NCBI RefSeq assembly: GCF_018861065.1 | Contig: NZ_JAHKQO010000030.1 | Location: forward strand, 1-51,086 | Length of the DNA: 51,086 nucleotides | Source: Paraglaciecola arctica | GTDB taxonomy: Bacteria > Pseudomonadota > Gammaproteobacteria > Enterobacterales > Alteromonadaceae | Direction: 5' to 3' | In this document: piece after piece, positions 8,733 to 22,808 of the stretch | How positions within the stretch are numbered: the first letter of the stretch is position 1 | How the letters are laid out: each line of letters begins with the position of its first letter | Notes under the pieces: generated by a model | Database searches by the model: none | What the model saw: only the letters and a program-made list of their open reading frames with translations | What the model was told of the DNA's origin: nothing | Program-made: the position numbers and the translations under genes

Positions 8733-9806
8733 TCAATCTAAATCTAGTGAAGCAGTCACAACTCTATTACGGCCCATACGTTTGGCTTCATATAGAGCTT
8801 TGTCCGCATTGGCAAAGGTGTGGCTACTCGATTTTCCAGTATAAAATTGCGCTACACCAATACTCACAGTCACACGACCAACAATAGCAAAACTATGCTT
8901 CGCTACTTTATCTATTATTCTTTGGGCCAAGGATTCGGCACTTGATAATTCAGTTCCATTGGCAATAACTAAAAACTCTTCACCTCCCCAACGGCCAAAC
9001 GTATCTTGAGGGCGTAAACTTTTTTGAATACATTGAGTCAGTTCTCGTAAGATATCGTCTCCCACCAAGTGTCCATGAGTGTCATTAATGTCCTTAAAAT
9101 GATCGACATCTATCAATAACAATGAGGCCGGAGAGTAGCCCGTTACTACAGTATTTAACTGATGTTGCAACATGCGCCTGTTAGCAATTCCTAACAATCC
9201 ATCAATGTTGGCGGCTCGCTCCATTTTTTCAGCACGCAAGTCTGATGCATCCCTTGTCATTTTGAGTTTGATCACACCAAACAAACAAAAAATACAAACG
9301 CCCTGTGATAATGCAGCATTAAGTAATAAAGCTTGCAACACTGTATTGTTGAGTTCAAAGACATCTGCATGAGCCAAAAACAATAAAACCAACATTAGGC
9401 AATAGATTGCAATGGCACTGATAATTGCTTGTTTGTTGGGCAAGAATAAAAACGACACGACATAGATAAGAGGCACCCACAACAAAGTGGAAGCCATAGT
9501 GTAAATGTTGCCAGTATTAGCCGCTTGCAAAAAGGTTATGATTAAAAGGAAAAGCAGATATGAGGTTAAGTAAATAAAAGTAACAACGCGAGCAAGACGT
9601 GCTTTTTTGGCAAAAGTACTCAACCCAAAACATGCAGCTAAAACTAAAATACTCGTTATATAACCAAAACGATCGTAATCAAAAATGACTTCCAGAGTTT
9701 CCTCAACAGCCCAAACAAAACAAACAGCAGCTATGACTACTAACAATACAAGATTGAAAATTTTGTCACTGTTATTAACTAGCTTCTTCAGGTTACCTAT
9801 AATCAA
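8733..9806 (-). CDS. Membrane-bound GGDEF diguanylate cyclase
   Basis: Enzyme making cyclic di-GMP from two GTP, 357 aa. Residues 18-180 hold about six membrane helices and serve as an unassigned sensor module. The GGDEF domain (about 195-350) has the active-site variant GGEEF at 274-278, LLIDVDHFKDIND for metal binding near 230-243, and an RPQD inhibitory site at 265-268 exactly five residues before the signature. It should therefore be active and subject to product inhibition. The start is a TTG at 9806, supported by GGAGG 7 nt upstream. It is relevant to the LapA-like adhesin at the left edge, since such adhesins are retained at high c-di-GMP; that link is inference. Confidence 0.9.
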   Translation of the reverse strand: MIIGNLKKLVNNSDKIFNLVLLVVIAAVCFVWAVEETLEVIFDYDRFGYITSILVLAACFGLSTFAKKARLARVVTFIYLTSYLLFLLIITFLQAANTGNIYTMASTLLWVPLIYVVSFLFLPNKQAIISAIAIYCLMLVLLFLAHADVFELNNTVLQALLLNAALSQGVCIFCLFGVIKLKMTRDASDLRAEKMERAANIDGLLGIANRRMLQHQLNTVVTGYSPASLLLIDVDHFKDINDTHGHLVGDDILRELTQCIQKSLRPQDTFGRWGGEEFLVIANGTELSSAESLAQRIIDKVAKHSFAIVGRVTVSIGVAQFYTGKSSSHTFANADKALYEAKRMGRNRVVTASLDLD

Positions 9807-9846
9807 GCGTTTACCTCCGTAGCCAGAAAAATTTGAGCTCTTAAAG

Positions 9847-11184
<1,338 letters not shown>

Positions 11185-11257
11185 TCATCAAATTATATAA
11201 CGGTAGAATAACATAAGCTTAGAAACTCTTTTGTTTTGATATAACGCCAAAATGTTA

Positions 11258-13195
11258 CTAACTTTTTGGCACTATTTGCATAGTCGCAAGATCTTTAAAC
11301 AAATTTTCGCTCCCTCCTAATTGTTGACGATATATTTGTTGGTAAGCCAAAACAGCCTTTACATAATTACGAGTTTCTTTATAGGGAATAGTTTCAATCC
11401 ATAAGTCGAGAGGTACATTACCTTTTTCTGGAAGCCACTGTTTTACTCTGCGCCACCCAGCATTATAGGACGCTGTAGCAAGAATAGGATTGTTGTCCAT
11501 TTTGTCCATTAGATAACGCATATACTGAGTGCCTAGTTCGACATTGACACCAGGATTAAACAAACTATTTCTATTGATTTTTTTCTTAGCCAAATAATGG
11601 GCAGTCCCAGGCATCATTTGCATTAGCCCTAACGCCCCCGCATGCGAAGCAGCATCTGGCATAAAAGAACTTTCTCGTCTGACGATGGCGTATGCCCATG
11701 CAACATCAATATTGTTTTTCTTGGCATTACTTTGCAGCTGACTATCGTATGCCATGGGGAAACGTCGGCTCAAATCATCTAAATAACCGGATTTAGAAAA
11801 ACCAAAAATAGCTTGATCGTGCCAATTTTGTTGACTAGCCAGCACCGCCGCTGTGGCTTTTTGCTGCTGGGTTAATTGACTTTGCAAAAAAATCCATTCG
11901 CGTCTAGCACTAAGACTTCGACCCAGTTTTCTAAATTCAAAGGCTCTTTGCGCTGCCGGCATTGCCGCCATTTCATCTAAATCGGCTTGGGAAACCAACA
12001 AAGGATTGTCATTTAAACTTGCCATTTCAGATAACTGTCCGCTTGCCAAAAATCCGTAGTAATGGCGTTGTTTGGCTAGCTTTTGTAATCCCTGCTTAGA
12101 CAATTCTTTTGCTCCTACTTCAGCATAAGCTCGAGCTTGCCAGTACTGAAACACATTTCCATAGGAGATATCTTGAGGCACAAAGTCTATGACATCCAAC
12201 GCATGCTGCCAATTTTGTTGTCTTAAAACGTGCGCTAAATGCCAGCGCATTAATTCAGCATCAGGCTCAAATTCTGTCGCCTTTTCTAACCACACCTCAG
12301 CCTTTTCATGGTCTGCAAGGGCTAAAAAGATAGCAAAACGATGAGTGATTTGTTTGAGTTGTGAATGTGAAAAAATAAACCGACTAGAGAGTTTCTCCCA
12401 ACTACGCAGTGCCAAATCTCTGTTGCTGCTTATTAAACGCTTTAAACCGTATACTTGTATCTCAGTTTCCTTTTCTGGAAACTTGCCTGGAAAATTTGAA
12501 AGCCGAGACACTTGGCTAGATGAACGACGCACTTTTAACCACAGATCAGCTAAATATTGTTGCTTCTTAGGCAATAAGGTTTTTAGATAAGGGATAAGTG
12601 TGTGATTGCCTCCATCAGCCGCTAAAGATAGGCGCTTCCATACTAATTCCGGTGTACGCTTGCCAGCTTCGTACCATTTTCGAAATAAAAGATCGCAATC
12701 CTTAGGCTGTGACTTACCCACAACCCAAAGTTCTTCAGCCAATTTAAATGCCTGAGCATCTAACGGATCTTGCTGCAACAGTATTTCGGCGTATTTACAA
12801 GTTAAAGCGGCATTGCCCATATCTCGATAAAAATGCTTAAACAATTCAGGTTGCTGTTGTTTGCTTAAATACTGCAACCATTTTTTGCGCAAAGGTCTAT
12901 CTAAGGGGGTGGATTCATATTCTGATAAAAAACCCTCTATTTGATTTTTATTCGCCATAAATGGGAATTTCTTTAAGGTTTTTGATTCAACATAAGGTTT
13001 AAGAGGATAACCTTCGAGTTGCTGCATTAATTTTTTGAATACACTGCTATTAGGATTGTGCGCTAACCTCTCGGCTTCAATAAAAAGCTTTCGTTGTTGC
13101 TCGCGGTCAAGCACTGGTGCAGCCAGAACAACTTGAGTTAACAAGATACTAGCGATTGCTAAATGAAGAAAATAACGAATAGTCACAAATTCCAC
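11258..13195 (-). CDS. slt: Soluble lytic murein transglycosylase (Slt70 type)
   Basis: Periplasmic enzyme of 645 aa that cuts the MurNAc-GlcNAc bond of peptidoglycan with formation of 1,6-anhydro-MurNAc. A signal peptide ends near VVLA|APVLD. A long all-helical superhelical region (about 30-480) precedes the lysozyme-like SLT domain, with catalytic Glu508 in IVRRESSF, then AGALGLMQMMPGTA and ATASYNAGWRRV. The size equals that of E. coli Slt70. The frame opens with GTG at 13195; a second in-frame GTG at 13186 also gives a good signal peptide and cannot be excluded. It is transcribed divergently from fadB. Confidence 0.93.
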   Translation of the reverse strand: MEFVTIRYFLHLAIASILLTQVVLAAPVLDREQQRKLFIEAERLAHNPNSSVFKKLMQQLEGYPLKPYVESKTLKKFPFMANKNQIEGFLSEYESTPLDRPLRKKWLQYLSKQQQPELFKHFYRDMGNAALTCKYAEILLQQDPLDAQAFKLAEELWVVGKSQPKDCDLLFRKWYEAGKRTPELVWKRLSLAADGGNHTLIPYLKTLLPKKQQYLADLWLKVRRSSSQVSRLSNFPGKFPEKETEIQVYGLKRLISSNRDLALRSWEKLSSRFIFSHSQLKQITHRFAIFLALADHEKAEVWLEKATEFEPDAELMRWHLAHVLRQQNWQHALDVIDFVPQDISYGNVFQYWQARAYAEVGAKELSKQGLQKLAKQRHYYGFLASGQLSEMASLNDNPLLVSQADLDEMAAMPAAQRAFEFRKLGRSLSARREWIFLQSQLTQQQKATAAVLASQQNWHDQAIFGFSKSGYLDDLSRRFPMAYDSQLQSNAKKNNIDVAWAYAIVRRESSFMPDAASHAGALGLMQMMPGTAHYLAKKKINRNSLFNPGVNVELGTQYMRYLMDKMDNNPILATASYNAGWRRVKQWLPEKGNVPLDLWIETIPYKETRNYVKAVLAYQQIYRQQLGGSENLFKDLATMQIVPKS

Positions 13196-13286
13196 TATAT
13201 CAACGATACGTTAGATAAGATGATAGACCTGATACTAGCAAACTTGTTTACTGATAAATGCGATCATTTAAAAAAATTCTCACTTT

Positions 13287-13303
13287 AACTGGAATGACCA
13301 GTT
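13287..13303. promoter_or_regulatory. FadR-like operator upstream of fadBA
   Basis: AACTGGAATGACCAGTT matches the gammaproteobacterial FadR palindrome AACTGGTCNGACCAGTT at 14 of the 16 defined positions; only the two central-left bases differ. It lies about 170 bp before the fadB start in the slt/fadB divergent region. Repression by FadR with relief by long-chain acyl-CoA would be expected. Binding is inferred. Confidence 0.6.
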
Positions 13304-13354
13304 GAATTAACTACATTTACCCGCATGTAAAGACTATGACTGATTTTGTTGAAA

Positions 13355-13395
13355 GTTGTTAAAACAAGGTTGCTCTTTTAATTGGTTTTAACAAC
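13355..13395. repeat. 11-bp perfect inverted repeat in the fadB leader
   Basis: GTTGTTAAAAC (13355-13365) and GTTTTAACAAC (13385-13395) are exact complements around 19 nt. A second short hairpin, AGGCC-GTT-GGCCT, lies nearer to fadB at about 13418-13430. Either a second regulator site or leader RNA structure is possible. Confidence 0.5.
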
Positions 13396-13471
13396 AATTC
13401 ACAGGAACTACATTCGGAGGCCGTTGGCCTGCTCCCAACCCACGCTTTGGCGATAGCCATAGGAGATGATG

Positions 13472-16815
<3,344 letters not shown>

Positions 16816-16838
16816 CTCACTCTAATCTGTAAATTAAC

Positions 16839-16873
16839 AAGGCATTACTTTAATCAAAGTAATGCCTTTTTTT
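16839..16873 (+). terminator. Rho-independent terminator of fadBA
   Basis: AAGGCATTACTTT-AATC-AAAGTAATGCCTT is a 13-bp perfect stem with a 4-nt loop, ending in a run of T, 23 bp after the fadA stop. Confidence 0.93.
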
Positions 16874-16955
16874 ATGGATAAACAGTCATTCAGGTTTGAG
16901 TCAAAAACTAATCAAGGCAAGCCCAAACTTACACTCTCGATGTCTTTGTTGGTAT

Positions 16956-17177
16956 CTATCTATAAGAAGTGACTTTTTGTTTAACTAAATAAACCAATCG
17001 TTGTTTAACTTGAGAGGTAAGGCCTAAACTGACCAAGAAAGATGAAAAAGCGGAAATAAACACAATACTTTTTAAGATTTTTACACCAGTGAAAACCATG
17101 GTTATTACCAATATCGCCGCATAAGCTAAACCGATCATACCCAAAAACAAACACAAGCCTTTTATATCTTTATTCAC
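16956..17177 (-). CDS. Small two-helix membrane protein, hypothetical
   Basis: A 73-aa protein with two hydrophobic segments (about residues 8-30 and 36-54) and a basic C-terminus, so probably an inner-membrane protein with a positively charged cytoplasmic tail. The start is GTG 17177 with AAGGA 7 nt upstream, which supports real translation. It is not recognised as a known family. It stands alone, convergent with fadA across the terminator. Confidence 0.55.
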   Translation of the reverse strand: MNKDIKGLCLFLGMIGLAYAAILVITMVFTGVKILKSIVFISAFSSFLVSLGLTSQVKQRLVYLVKQKVTSYR

Positions 17178-17320
17178 TTTACATTCCTTTTATTGAGACA
17201 TTAATCATGGCTTAAGCAAAGACTTAAGTCATGACTAAAAGTGTAACTAGATTTATCGTCTCGTTATCCAAAACACCAAGTAAGCTTTCAATCTAAGTTA
17301 GCTATCCACTATTTTGTCTG

Positions 17321-19252
17321 TTATTGGTCAAAGTCATACTGCTCAACATCAGCTTCTTTAATCATTTGGCAAAACTCGTGTAAGCGCCAAGGCATGTTAA
17401 GTCCAGAGCGTCCATGTTCGTTGACGTAATAGCTACCACCACCTTGCTCATCTTCCCATAGTAACTTAGACATAGCCTTATCCATCTTAGCGTTGTAATC
17501 ACAATAAGCGGCTTCTTTCACTTCAATCGTTGTGGCGTCCTGTTCAACTGTACTAGCGATTAACTCTGATATATGTCGAGTTAAACACTCAACAACCGAA
17601 TGAAATGAGCCAGCTCTAGCTTGGGCATTTGGGCCATATATCATGAAAAAATTAGGAAAATTTGGCATGCTAACGCCTTTGTAGGCGCGAGCGCCGTCGG
17701 TTTTCCACATGTCTTCGATGGAGGTGGCATTTCGTCCTTGATAACGGACTGGCCATAGATATTTTGAGACCTTAAAACCAGCGCCTAATACAATGAGATC
17801 AACTTCATGTTTTTGACCTTTACTATCTATGATCCCATCTTCTGTAATCTGCTGAATACCATCCGCAACTAATTGCACATTATCGCGGACTAGTGTGTCG
17901 TACCATTCATTGTCAATTACCAGTCTTCGAGACAAGGGAGAATGGTCTGGTACTAGCTTTTCAAATAGTCCCTCTTTGTGCCCTACTTTGCTTTTTATAA
18001 AGGCCGTTAGGGTCTCTCTGAGCTGCTGGTTCTTTTGATTAACTTTGCCACCATTGTTAATCCATTGCGGATCAAGCTCTTGAAGATCCTGCATGTTTAA
18101 TTCAGAAAAGTAATTCGTGTAGATAAACCAATTCAGATAGCCAGGCATATTATCGAACATCCACTGCGTTTCTTCAGGGATCTCGGCGTGATAACCTTTT
18201 ATGGGGGTAACCCAATTAGGAGTCCGTTGGAAAATAGTAAACTGACTTGCTTTGCTTGCTATTGCTCTCGAAAGTTGGGTACCGGTTGACCCAGTACCTA
18301 TAAGTGCTACTTTTTTCCCTTGATAATCAAAATCATGGTCCCACTGTGTGGTGTGGAACATTTTTCCTTGGAATTTTTCGATCCCTGGAATATCCGGTAG
18401 TTTAGGCGTACCAAAAACCCCTGTAGCACTAATAACAAAATTTGAAATTAACGTCTCTTTTTTGCCGCTACCATCCTCTAACTCTAACACCCACTTTGAT
18501 TGGTCTTCATCCCAAGTAGAGCTAAGTAATTTAGTATTAAAACTGGTATGTGAACGTATACCGTACTTATCAGCGATGTAGTCGGAATAGTTTCTAAGTT
18601 CGTCAACAGGGGCAAAAAAACTCTTCCATGCGTAACTTTTTTCAAACTTATATTGGTATAAAAATGTGGGAACATCGACTCTGGCTTCGGGATAGTCATT
18701 CACATGCCAAGTTCCACCAACCTCGGGGTGACGCTCAATAATCCGATACGCAATACCTAACTGCTGAAGTTGGATTGCAGCACACATGCCACTAAAGCCG
18801 GCCCCAATAATTGTGACGCTATATTTTGCAATTTGCTCTTTAGAGGGCTGTTGTTGCCATTGAGCTTTCCTAGAAAAACCTTCAAATGCTAATTCTTCTA
18901 CACCAAAATCTAGCTCTTGTGGTGTGGGTTTTTTACCTGAATACAAAGTCATCAAGTTTTCCGCCTCTTCAAGAGTTGGAGCAGGCTTCATTTGGGTATT
19001 ATTGCGTAAAAATTCGAACGCTTTGTCGCGGATCTCTTGATGATATTCGCGAGGCACTACGTAATTAGTTAGCGCACCACCTCTAACGGGCTGCTCCGAA
19101 ACCGGCATTTCAGCTAGAAAAGGATCTTGAGTCTGGTGGTAAAGCGCAATACGCAATGCTCCGATACTCGCAGCATTAACGGCTTTGCGAATATAACTAT
19201 CACGACTACTTTCTGTTATTTGTTCTGATTGCTTTAGTGAACTAATGTTCAT
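17321..19252 (-). CDS. Baeyer-Villiger monooxygenase, 4-hydroxyacetophenone monooxygenase (HAPMO) type
   Basis: FAD- and NADPH-dependent class B flavoprotein of 643 aa that inserts oxygen beside a ketone, giving a lactone or ester. The FAD Rossmann motif IGAGFSG lies at about 149-155, followed by GGTWHVNDYPEARVDVP. The type I BVMO fingerprint FxGxxxHTxxWD is at 294-305 (FQGKMFHTTQWD), and the NADPH motif GTGSTG at 319-324. The extra 130-residue N-terminal domain, with ALRIALYHQT, matches the HAPMO branch rather than the shorter cyclohexanone monooxygenases. Start ATG 19252 has GGGAG 9 nt upstream; a longer frame to 19318 would overlap the preceding gene. It is third in the thiolase, FadB-like, BVMO operon. 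True substrate unknown: aryl, cyclic or steroid-like ketones are all possible. Confidence 0.85.
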   Translation of the reverse strand: MNISSLKQSEQITESSRDSYIRKAVNAASIGALRIALYHQTQDPFLAEMPVSEQPVRGGALTNYVVPREYHQEIRDKAFEFLRNNTQMKPAPTLEEAENLMTLYSGKKPTPQELDFGVEELAFEGFSRKAQWQQQPSKEQIAKYSVTIIGAGFSGMCAAIQLQQLGIAYRIIERHPEVGGTWHVNDYPEARVDVPTFLYQYKFEKSYAWKSFFAPVDELRNYSDYIADKYGIRSHTSFNTKLLSSTWDEDQSKWVLELEDGSGKKETLISNFVISATGVFGTPKLPDIPGIEKFQGKMFHTTQWDHDFDYQGKKVALIGTGSTGTQLSRAIASKASQFTIFQRTPNWVTPIKGYHAEIPEETQWMFDNMPGYLNWFIYTNYFSELNMQDLQELDPQWINNGGKVNQKNQQLRETLTAFIKSKVGHKEGLFEKLVPDHSPLSRRLVIDNEWYDTLVRDNVQLVADGIQQITEDGIIDSKGQKHEVDLIVLGAGFKVSKYLWPVRYQGRNATSIEDMWKTDGARAYKGVSMPNFPNFFMIYGPNAQARAGSFHSVVECLTRHISELIASTVEQDATTIEVKEAAYCDYNAKMDKAMSKLLWEDEQGGGSYYVNEHGRSGLNMPWRLHEFCQMIKEADVEQYDFDQ

Positions 19253-19283
19253 GGTACGATGCTCCCGCGAATTCAAAGTGGTT

Positions 19284-21401
19284 TTATTTACTGTTGCTCT
19301 GCTGGGCATCCCAGTCACTAAAACTAAGGTTTTTCTCAGCTAGTTCTTTCAACAAAGGTGAAGGGGTCCAATAGGTATCGCCAAACTTGGACGCAAAATC
19401 ACACACCATTTCATATACTTTTTTGGTGCCTATGGTATCTGCATAATGCATGGGGCCGCCTCTATAGGCAGGAAAGCCGTAACCGAAGATGTACACTACA
19501 TCAATATCGCTTGAACGCTGAGCAATGCCATCGTGCAAAACGTTAGCTCCTTCGTTAACTAACGCAATGATCATACGATTTAATATCTCTTGCTCAGTTT
19601 GCGCTTTACGAGTTATGCCAAATTTGGCTGATTGCGCTTCGATAATTGCAAGCGCGTCGGGATCATTGATGCGTGCTCGTGTCTGTGGATCATAACGGTA
19701 ATACCCAACCGCTGTTTTTTGCCCCAAACGGCCCGCGTGGTACATTGCATCAGCAATAGCGTAGACCTCAGGAGATCCCTTCTTGTCAGCGCTTAAACCT
19801 TGACGAGCTTTGAAACCTATATCAATTCCCGCTAAATCATTCATTGCTAAAGGACCCATAGCCGCTCCCCAGTTAGTCATAGCACTATCTACCTGTTCAG
19901 GTGTCGCGCCATGTAACAAACAAAGTTGGCTTTGTCTTAAATACACCGATAACAATCTGTTACCGATAAAACCGTAACAAACACCAGACAAAACGGGGAT
20001 TTTTGCAATGGTAGTGGCTAAAGCCATACTAGTAGCAATGACGACATCTGCAGTTTGCGCACCTCTTACTACCTCAAGAAGCTTCATCACATTCGCAGGG
20101 CTGAAAAAGTGCAGACCTATAACATCTTGTGGGCGCTTTGTTACCTGAGCAATCGCGTCCACATCTTGATAGGAGGTATTCGTAGCTAAAATTGCGCCTG
20201 CCTTACAGACTTCATCAAGTTTTCTAAAAACTTGTTTTTTAATTTCAACGTCTTCAAATACCGCTTCGATCACTAAGTCAACTTGATTCAATTCTTGATA
20301 ACTAGTTGATCCACTTATTAAAGCAAGTCGTTGTGCTTTTTGGGATTCTGACAAACGCCCTTTGCTAACAGAAATTGCATAGTTTTTCTCAATTAGCTGC
20401 AATCCCTTAGTGAGTGACTCTGCTGACAATTCTAATAAGGTAACTGGAATACCCACGTTCGCAAAATTCATTGCGATACCGCCCCCCATAGTTCCGGCAC
20501 CTATAATTGCCACTGATTTTATCGGGCGTTTTGAGGTATCAGGAGACACTCCTTTTACCTTTGCTGCTAAACGTTGTGCAAAAAACAAATGGCGCATCGC
20601 TTTAGCTTGCTCAGAAGTCACGCAATTTAAAAAGGCTTCTCGCTCAAACTGCATGCCTTCTACAAACTCTGCATTTAAAGCCTTTTCAAGACAATCAACT
20701 ATGTGTTGTGGCGCAATTTGGCCACGTGCACGTTTCGATAACTCGGCGCGCTTTTTATCAAACCAGTCACTATCAATATTTTGTTTATCAATTGGGCTCT
20801 GACTTGAACGCCTTATTGGTAGCCCTTCATTTAATATTTGTTGTGCATATTTTTGCGCCGCTGCAACTAAATCTTGATCGTGCTCTACAAGATGATCAAT
20901 CAAACCTATGCTCAATGCCTTTTCAGCTTTGCATGGATTGCCACTGGTGATTAACGTAAATGCTTGTTCTAGGCCAATAATTCTAGGAGCTCGTTGTGTA
21001 CCACCAGCGCCAGGTAAGATACCCAGTTTCACTTCTGGTAATCCTAATTTTGCACTCGCTAACGCACACCTATAATGACAAGCTAACGCGAGCTCAAGAC
21101 CGCCTCCAAGTGCATTACCGTGGATAGCTGCAATAACAGGTTTTTGCATGTTTTCAATGCACTCAGTAACGTCAACTAAAGAGGGAGCTTGTGGTGTTTG
21201 GGAAAATTCTTTTATATCAGCGCCGGCACAAAACATGGCACCGTTTCCTACAATAATGATGGCCTTCGATTGATCAAGGCTTGCCATTCTCAACGCATCA
21301 ACTATGCCACTACGTAAAGAGTGAGACAGAGCATTAACGGGCGCGTTATTTAAGGTTAGCAAACCGATATCACCAACACATTCATATTCAACTACCGACA
21401 T
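19284..21401 (-). CDS. Multifunctional enoyl-CoA hydratase / 3-hydroxyacyl-CoA dehydrogenase (FadB/FadJ-like)
   Basis: A second FadB-type protein, 705 aa. Both crotonase glutamates are present (GGGLELALACH and [12 protein letters not shown]). The NAD-binding GAGTMGGGIAMNFA and HFFSPANVMKLLEVVRG mark the dehydrogenase half, and a C-terminal dehydrogenase domain is complete. Start ATG 21401 lies 4 nt after the thiolase stop, with a GAGG-type site upstream; the longer frame to 21422 would overlap the thiolase end. The separate fadBA operon handles ordinary fatty acids, so this copy, placed between a dedicated thiolase and the BVMO, probably serves the specialised pathway, for example dicarboxyl-CoA or ring-derived acyl-CoA. 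Confidence 0.9.
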   Translation of the reverse strand: MSVVEYECVGDIGLLTLNNAPVNALSHSLRSGIVDALRMASLDQSKAIIIVGNGAMFCAGADIKEFSQTPQAPSLVDVTECIENMQKPVIAAIHGNALGGGLELALACHYRCALASAKLGLPEVKLGILPGAGGTQRAPRIIGLEQAFTLITSGNPCKAEKALSIGLIDHLVEHDQDLVAAAQKYAQQILNEGLPIRRSSQSPIDKQNIDSDWFDKKRAELSKRARGQIAPQHIVDCLEKALNAEFVEGMQFEREAFLNCVTSEQAKAMRHLFFAQRLAAKVKGVSPDTSKRPIKSVAIIGAGTMGGGIAMNFANVGIPVTLLELSAESLTKGLQLIEKNYAISVSKGRLSESQKAQRLALISGSTSYQELNQVDLVIEAVFEDVEIKKQVFRKLDEVCKAGAILATNTSYQDVDAIAQVTKRPQDVIGLHFFSPANVMKLLEVVRGAQTADVVIATSMALATTIAKIPVLSGVCYGFIGNRLLSVYLRQSQLCLLHGATPEQVDSAMTNWGAAMGPLAMNDLAGIDIGFKARQGLSADKKGSPEVYAIADAMYHAGRLGQKTAVGYYRYDPQTRARINDPDALAIIEAQSAKFGITRKAQTEQEILNRMIIALVNEGANVLHDGIAQRSSDIDVVYIFGYGFPAYRGGPMHYADTIGTKKVYEMVCDFASKFGDTYWTPSPLLKELAEKNLSFSDWDAQQSNSK

Positions 21402-21405
21402 AATT

Positions 21406-22611
21406 TTATCCCTCTCTTTCAATAATTAAGGCAATACCTTGACCAATCCCAATACACATGGTGATTAGTCCATAACGACCATTTGTCGCCTCTAGCTGGC
21501 GTAACGCTGTCAACACAAGCCTTCCGCCACTGGCACCTAACGGATGACCCACAGCAATAGCCCCGCCGTTAGCGTTAACCCTTGGATCGTTCGCGGCGAT
21601 ATTTAATTCTTTTAGGCAACCTAGAACTTGTGACGCAAACGCCTCATTTACTTCGATAACATTCATATCCTTTAATTCCAAACCAGCCCTAGCCAAGGCT
21701 TTTTTAGTGGCAGGTACTGGACCTAACCCCATTAATTTAGGTTCGACACCGGCAATGGCGCTAGCAATAATACGTGCCCGAGGTTGAATTCCATGAGCTT
21801 CTCCAGCTTTTTTAGAGCCTATTATTAAAGCCGAAGCGCCATCATTAATTCCCGAGGCGTTCCCTGCGGTAACAACACCGTCGGCATAAAGAGATCTTAA
21901 ACCCCTCAAAGCGTCGATATCGGTACTAGCACGAGGATGTTCATCACTGTCAATGACAATAGGTGGTTTCTTTCTAGGTTGCGGCACTTCTACATTAAGC
22001 ATCTCGTCTTTGAAAAATCCAGATGCCCTAGCAGCTTCATGCTTCGACTGAGAAGCGGCTGCAAATGCGTCGCATTGTTCGCGAGTAATTTTCAGAGCAG
22101 CCGCAATATTGTCAGAGGTTTCCGGCATACTGTCTGCGCCAAAGTTAGCTTCAATTAAAGGATTAGTGAATCTTGCTCCCATAGTCGAATCGGCAACTGT
22201 CTGATTTCTATCAAATGCGCTTTGTGCTTTGGAAATAACCAATGGCGCCCTGCTCATGCTTTCTACGCCGCAAGCTATAAACAAATCGCCATCACCAGAC
22301 TGCACACATCGGCTGGCGTCCATAACACTTGCTAAACCCGAACCACACAATCGATTTACTGTAATTCCACCACAACCGATAGGCAATCCAGCGAGGAGTC
22401 CCGCAAATCTAGCGACATTTCGACAATCTTCCCCTGCCTGATTGGTATTGCCAGCAATGACATCTTCATATTCAGATGCCTGAAACTGATTACGCTCAAC
22501 AAGTTGTTTGATCACAAGTGCCAGTAAATCGTCTGGCCTGACACTAGACAATCCACCTTTGAAACGCCCAAAAGGCGACCTTAATCCGTCGTATATGTAT
22601 GCGTCTTTCAT
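21406..22611 (-). CDS. Acetyl-CoA acyltransferase, beta-ketoadipyl-CoA thiolase-like (PcaF/PaaJ type)
   Basis: Thiolase of 401 aa with all catalytic residues: C89 (NRLCGSG), H356 (GHPLGASGG) and C386 (MCIGIGQG). Length and the N-terminal segment DGLRSPFGRFKGGLSSVRPDDL resemble the 400-aa PcaF/PaaJ group, which cleaves 3-oxoadipyl-CoA and related CoA esters, rather than FadA. It is first in the leftward operon with the FadB-like and BVMO genes. The start ATG 22611 faces the divergent acyl-CoA dehydrogenase operon, and the shared promoter region contains the palindromic operator at 22724-22763. Confidence 0.9.
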   Translation of the reverse strand: MKDAYIYDGLRSPFGRFKGGLSSVRPDDLLALVIKQLVERNQFQASEYEDVIAGNTNQAGEDCRNVARFAGLLAGLPIGCGGITVNRLCGSGLASVMDASRCVQSGDGDLFIACGVESMSRAPLVISKAQSAFDRNQTVADSTMGARFTNPLIEANFGADSMPETSDNIAAALKITREQCDAFAAASQSKHEAARASGFFKDEMLNVEVPQPRKKPPIVIDSDEHPRASTDIDALRGLRSLYADGVVTAGNASGINDGASALIIGSKKAGEAHGIQPRARIIASAIAGVEPKLMGLGPVPATKKALARAGLELKDMNVIEVNEAFASQVLGCLKELNIAANDPRVNANGGAIAVGHPLGASGGRLVLTALRQLEATNGRYGLITMCIGIGQGIALIIEREG

Positions 22612-22723
22612 ATCTCAATGCTCACTTTGGTCTTAATTGGCTAAGTAGACAAATCAGCTTTCACCCTGTCTACGGCACTCATATTGTTAATGTTTTGTGA
22701 ATCACGTTAGCAATTTGATATAT

Positions 22724-22743
22724 ACGATACAATAGTGTATCGT
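22724..22743. promoter_or_regulatory. Regulon operator, site 1 (perfect 7-bp palindrome)
   Basis: ACGATAC-AATAGT-GTATCGT is a 20-bp palindrome with perfect 7-bp arms, in the divergent region between the thiolase and the first acyl-CoA dehydrogenase. Closely related 20-mers occur at 31645, 35085 and 38562, each before another gene of the island. Its size and symmetry suit a TetR-family dimer. Confidence 0.75.
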
Positions 22744-22763
22744 TTGATTCAATAGTGTATTTT
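22744..22763. promoter_or_regulatory. Regulon operator, tandem half-degenerate copy next to site 1
   Basis: The next 20 bp repeat the core CAATAGTGTAT and match site 1 at 15 of 20 positions, with an exact 20-bp register (about two helical turns). Two bound dimers side by side on the same helix face are possible. Confidence 0.5.
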
Positions 22764-22808
22764 ATTTTGCACCACTTAAGCTGGTTTACTTCAATTAGAG
22801 AGGATTCC

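Noticed and set aside
13203-13222. ACGATAC next to slt resembling an island operator
   Set aside because: Only one arm is present and the rest does not match; not symmetrical.
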